Source of the DNA: Candidatus Poribacteria bacterium
GTDB taxonomy: Bacteria > Poribacteria > WGA-4E > WGA-3G
Assembly (NCBI GenBank): GCA_009835515.1
Contig: VXXH01000266.1
Coordinates: 1 to 7,032 of the forward strand
Length of the DNA stretch: 7,032 nucleotides
Direction: 5' to 3'
Part shown: in pieces, positions 5,966 to 7,032 of the stretch
How the letters are laid out: each line of letters opens with the position of its first letter
Position numbering within the stretch: position 1 is the stretch's first letter
The notes under the pieces: generated by a model
The model's input: the letters and a program-made list of their open reading frames with translations, nothing else
Databases searched by the model: none
What the model was told of the DNA's origin: nothing
Program-made: the position numbers and the translations under genes

Positions 5966-7032
5966 GCTTGCCCAGAACTGTCAATCACAGGGAAGAGTTC
6001 CTTCTTCATCGCCTTTGACGCTGGGAACAGTCGAGTTCCGAACCCTGCAGCCGGAATAACTGCTTTTCGGACGTGGCTGCTCGCCTCAATTACCAGTTTC
6101 AGACACGACATCTGCAAATCTCGTTCAATAACCTCTATAACGCGCGCTTGACTCTCTTCGTCTTTTACAATGAATTGGGCTGACCCGTCACCCTGTGAGC
6201 CGACACCTTTACCACCCCAGATATACGGCTGAATCGGTTCATAATTCAGGACTTTATGGAGAATGGGTGCCGTCAATTGCGATGGACAGGCAGGTATGAG
6301 GTGTTTGTCGAACTCTGTCTGAGCCAGCGTCATCAGCTGACCCACCCTCTCTGCATCGCCAGCGCGGAGTGCTTGATACGCCTCCTGCGTAATCTCCGCA
6401 CTTATTGGACCGAGGTAATGCTGTACATTTTTCTCTAATTCACTCTCAGCGAACGGATAGCAGTGATTTAATTGGTTCAATATCAGACGTGTATCTTTAC
6501 CCGCACCCAGGTCAACAATTACAAGGTACATGTCTTTCGGGACACTGAGTCCTCGGACATCAACATTGTCGCCGTCGAACGTCATGAGAATAGGGCGTTG
6601 GTAGGCACAACCTTGGTCCATCCGCCCGCACCGTGAAGGTGTAGTCGTCTCGCCGCGGTAGGCGTATTCCATTTCATCACGTGTCGTCATCTTGAGATCA
6701 TAAGTGCGATTGAAGGCGCGTGCTACCAATACACTGATAGCTGCACTTGAAGACAATCCTTTTTTCACAGGTAAATCGGTGAGATAATTATCGATTTCCA
6801 GCCCTTGTATCCGGTAGTCGGTTAAAATTTGATATGCGACCCCGGCAGCATAGCTAAAAAATCCGCCTTTTTCAGCCTCAGTGAGCAGGGCACTCCGCTC
6901 CATAGGTAGGCTATAGGGACCGTGGCGCGTGCCATCACTGAGAGTTGTATTCAAAATCAGCTGGGTTGGATTCGGTTTAACCTCGGCGTATACGCCTTGA
7001 TTTGTGCTGGTTATTAAAGTATAACCCTTTTC
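5929..7032 (-). CDS. GHMP sugar kinase fused to start of nucleotidyltransferase (5' partial, frameshifted)
   Basis: The frame is open from the window edge (EKGYTLITSTNQGVYAEV onward), so the true start lies beyond 7032. The usual N-terminal GHMP segment with a G-E-H-like motif is not seen. Visible residues 1-318 form the kinase. They include the ATP-loop motif PVKKGLSSSAA (6730-6771 with flank), CGRMDQG at 6610-6630, whose aspartate matches the catalytic base of galactokinase-like members, and the glycine-rich third motif GGKGVGSQGDGSAQ (about 6168-6220). It should phosphorylate a free sugar at C1 using ATP; the sugar cannot be told from sequence alone. From K323 a GalU-type domain begins, with PAAGFGTRLFP (NTP-binding) and KKELFPVID. 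After GQA (residue 356) the frame runs into unrelated residues NQRLWQSLKRQ and stops at 5929. The TTG at 6954 is not the start, because conserved sequence continues upstream of it. The kinase-to-transferase order suggests a bifunctional salvage enzyme, similar in idea to fucokinase/GDP-fucose pyrophosphorylase but with the domains reversed. Confidence 0.83.
   Translation of the reverse strand, partial: EKGYTLITSTNQGVYAEVKPNPTQLILNTTLSDGTRHGPYSLPMERSALLTEAEKGGFFSYAAGVAYQILTDYRIQGLEIDNYLTDLPVKKGLSSSAAISVLVARAFNRTYDLKMTTRDEMEYAYRGETTTPSRCGRMDQGCAYQRPILMTFDGDNVDVRGLSVPKDMYLVIVDLGAGKDTRLILNQLNHCYPFAESELEKNVQHYLGPISAEITQEAYQALRAGDAERVGQLMTLAQTEFDKHLIPACPSQLTAPILHKVLNYEPIQPYIWGGKGVGSQGDGSAQFIVKDEESQARVIEVIERDLQMSCLKLVIEASSHVRKAVIPAAGFGTRLFPASKAMKKELFPVIDSSGQANQRLWQSLKRQ
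5960..5970 (-). other. Frameshift site splitting the kinase-nucleotidyltransferase gene
   Basis: On the coding (minus) strand the sequence reads CAA GCA AAC CAG. The family wording continues if one A is added to the AAA run at 5963-5965: CAA GCA AAA CCA GCG ATT ATG, giving Q-A-K-P-A-I-M followed at once by IVEEAVKAGIE. The lesion is therefore a one-base loss, or equivalently a -1 shift after GCA. Both flanking frames are otherwise well conserved, so the event is recent, a sequencing or assembly error, or (less likely) recoding. Confidence 0.85.

Noticed and set aside
5955..5975. Programmed -1 ribosomal frameshifting in the fusion gene.
   Set aside because: The site GCAAACC is not a classic slippery heptamer and no clear stem-loop follows; a one-base loss or read error is simpler, though recoding is not excluded.
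5669..6151. 160-codon open frame on the plus strand opposite the kinase-nucleotidyltransferase gene.
   Set aside because: It covers conserved nucleotidyltransferase motifs on the other strand, has no recognisable motif and no family resemblance.
6952..6954. TTG at 6954 as the start of the kinase.
   Set aside because: The same frame is open to the window edge and continues with sequence that reads like the kinase family, so the start lies beyond the window.

Overview
This 7.0-kb window comes from an uncultured-type bacterium of moderate GC content. It holds two complete genes on the plus strand and one long gene on the minus strand that runs off the right edge. The diaminopimelate-type aminotransferase and the periplasmic 'regulator propeller' receptor recall Candidatus Poribacteria and other little-cultured Gram-negative lineages. 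That placement is from memory and tentative; no rRNA or other marker gene is present.

Positions 49-1224 (+) encode a pyridoxal-phosphate aminotransferase that most resembles LL-diaminopimelate aminotransferase (DapL, lysine and peptidoglycan synthesis). It starts at TTG behind a strong ribosome binding site. After 46 bases, positions 1271-5191 (+) encode a 1306-residue membrane signalling protein. Its order is signal peptide, about sixteen propeller repeats, a Y_Y_Y domain, one membrane helix, a short coiled coil and a SpoIIE/RsbU-type PP2C phosphatase. The outside half looks like the sensor of hybrid two-component systems, but a serine/threonine phosphatase replaces the histidine kinase.

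The minus strand from 7032 down to 5201 encodes a sugar-activation protein. A GHMP-family sugar kinase (N-terminus beyond the window) is joined in one polypeptide to a GalU-like nucleotidyltransferase. The reading frame breaks at 5963-5965, where one base appears to be missing from a short A run of the coding strand. As written, the gene is split into a kinase piece with the first ~34 residues of the transferase, and the rest of the transferase. The intact protein would plausibly phosphorylate a free sugar at C1 and then transfer a nucleotide to it, a one-protein salvage route to an NDP-sugar.

The plus-strand signalling gene and the minus-strand fusion converge with only 9 bases between their stop codons and no visible terminator. 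The three genes share no obvious pathway. No RNA gene, CRISPR array, insertion sequence or integration site was seen, and there is no gene-free stretch longer than 300 bases.
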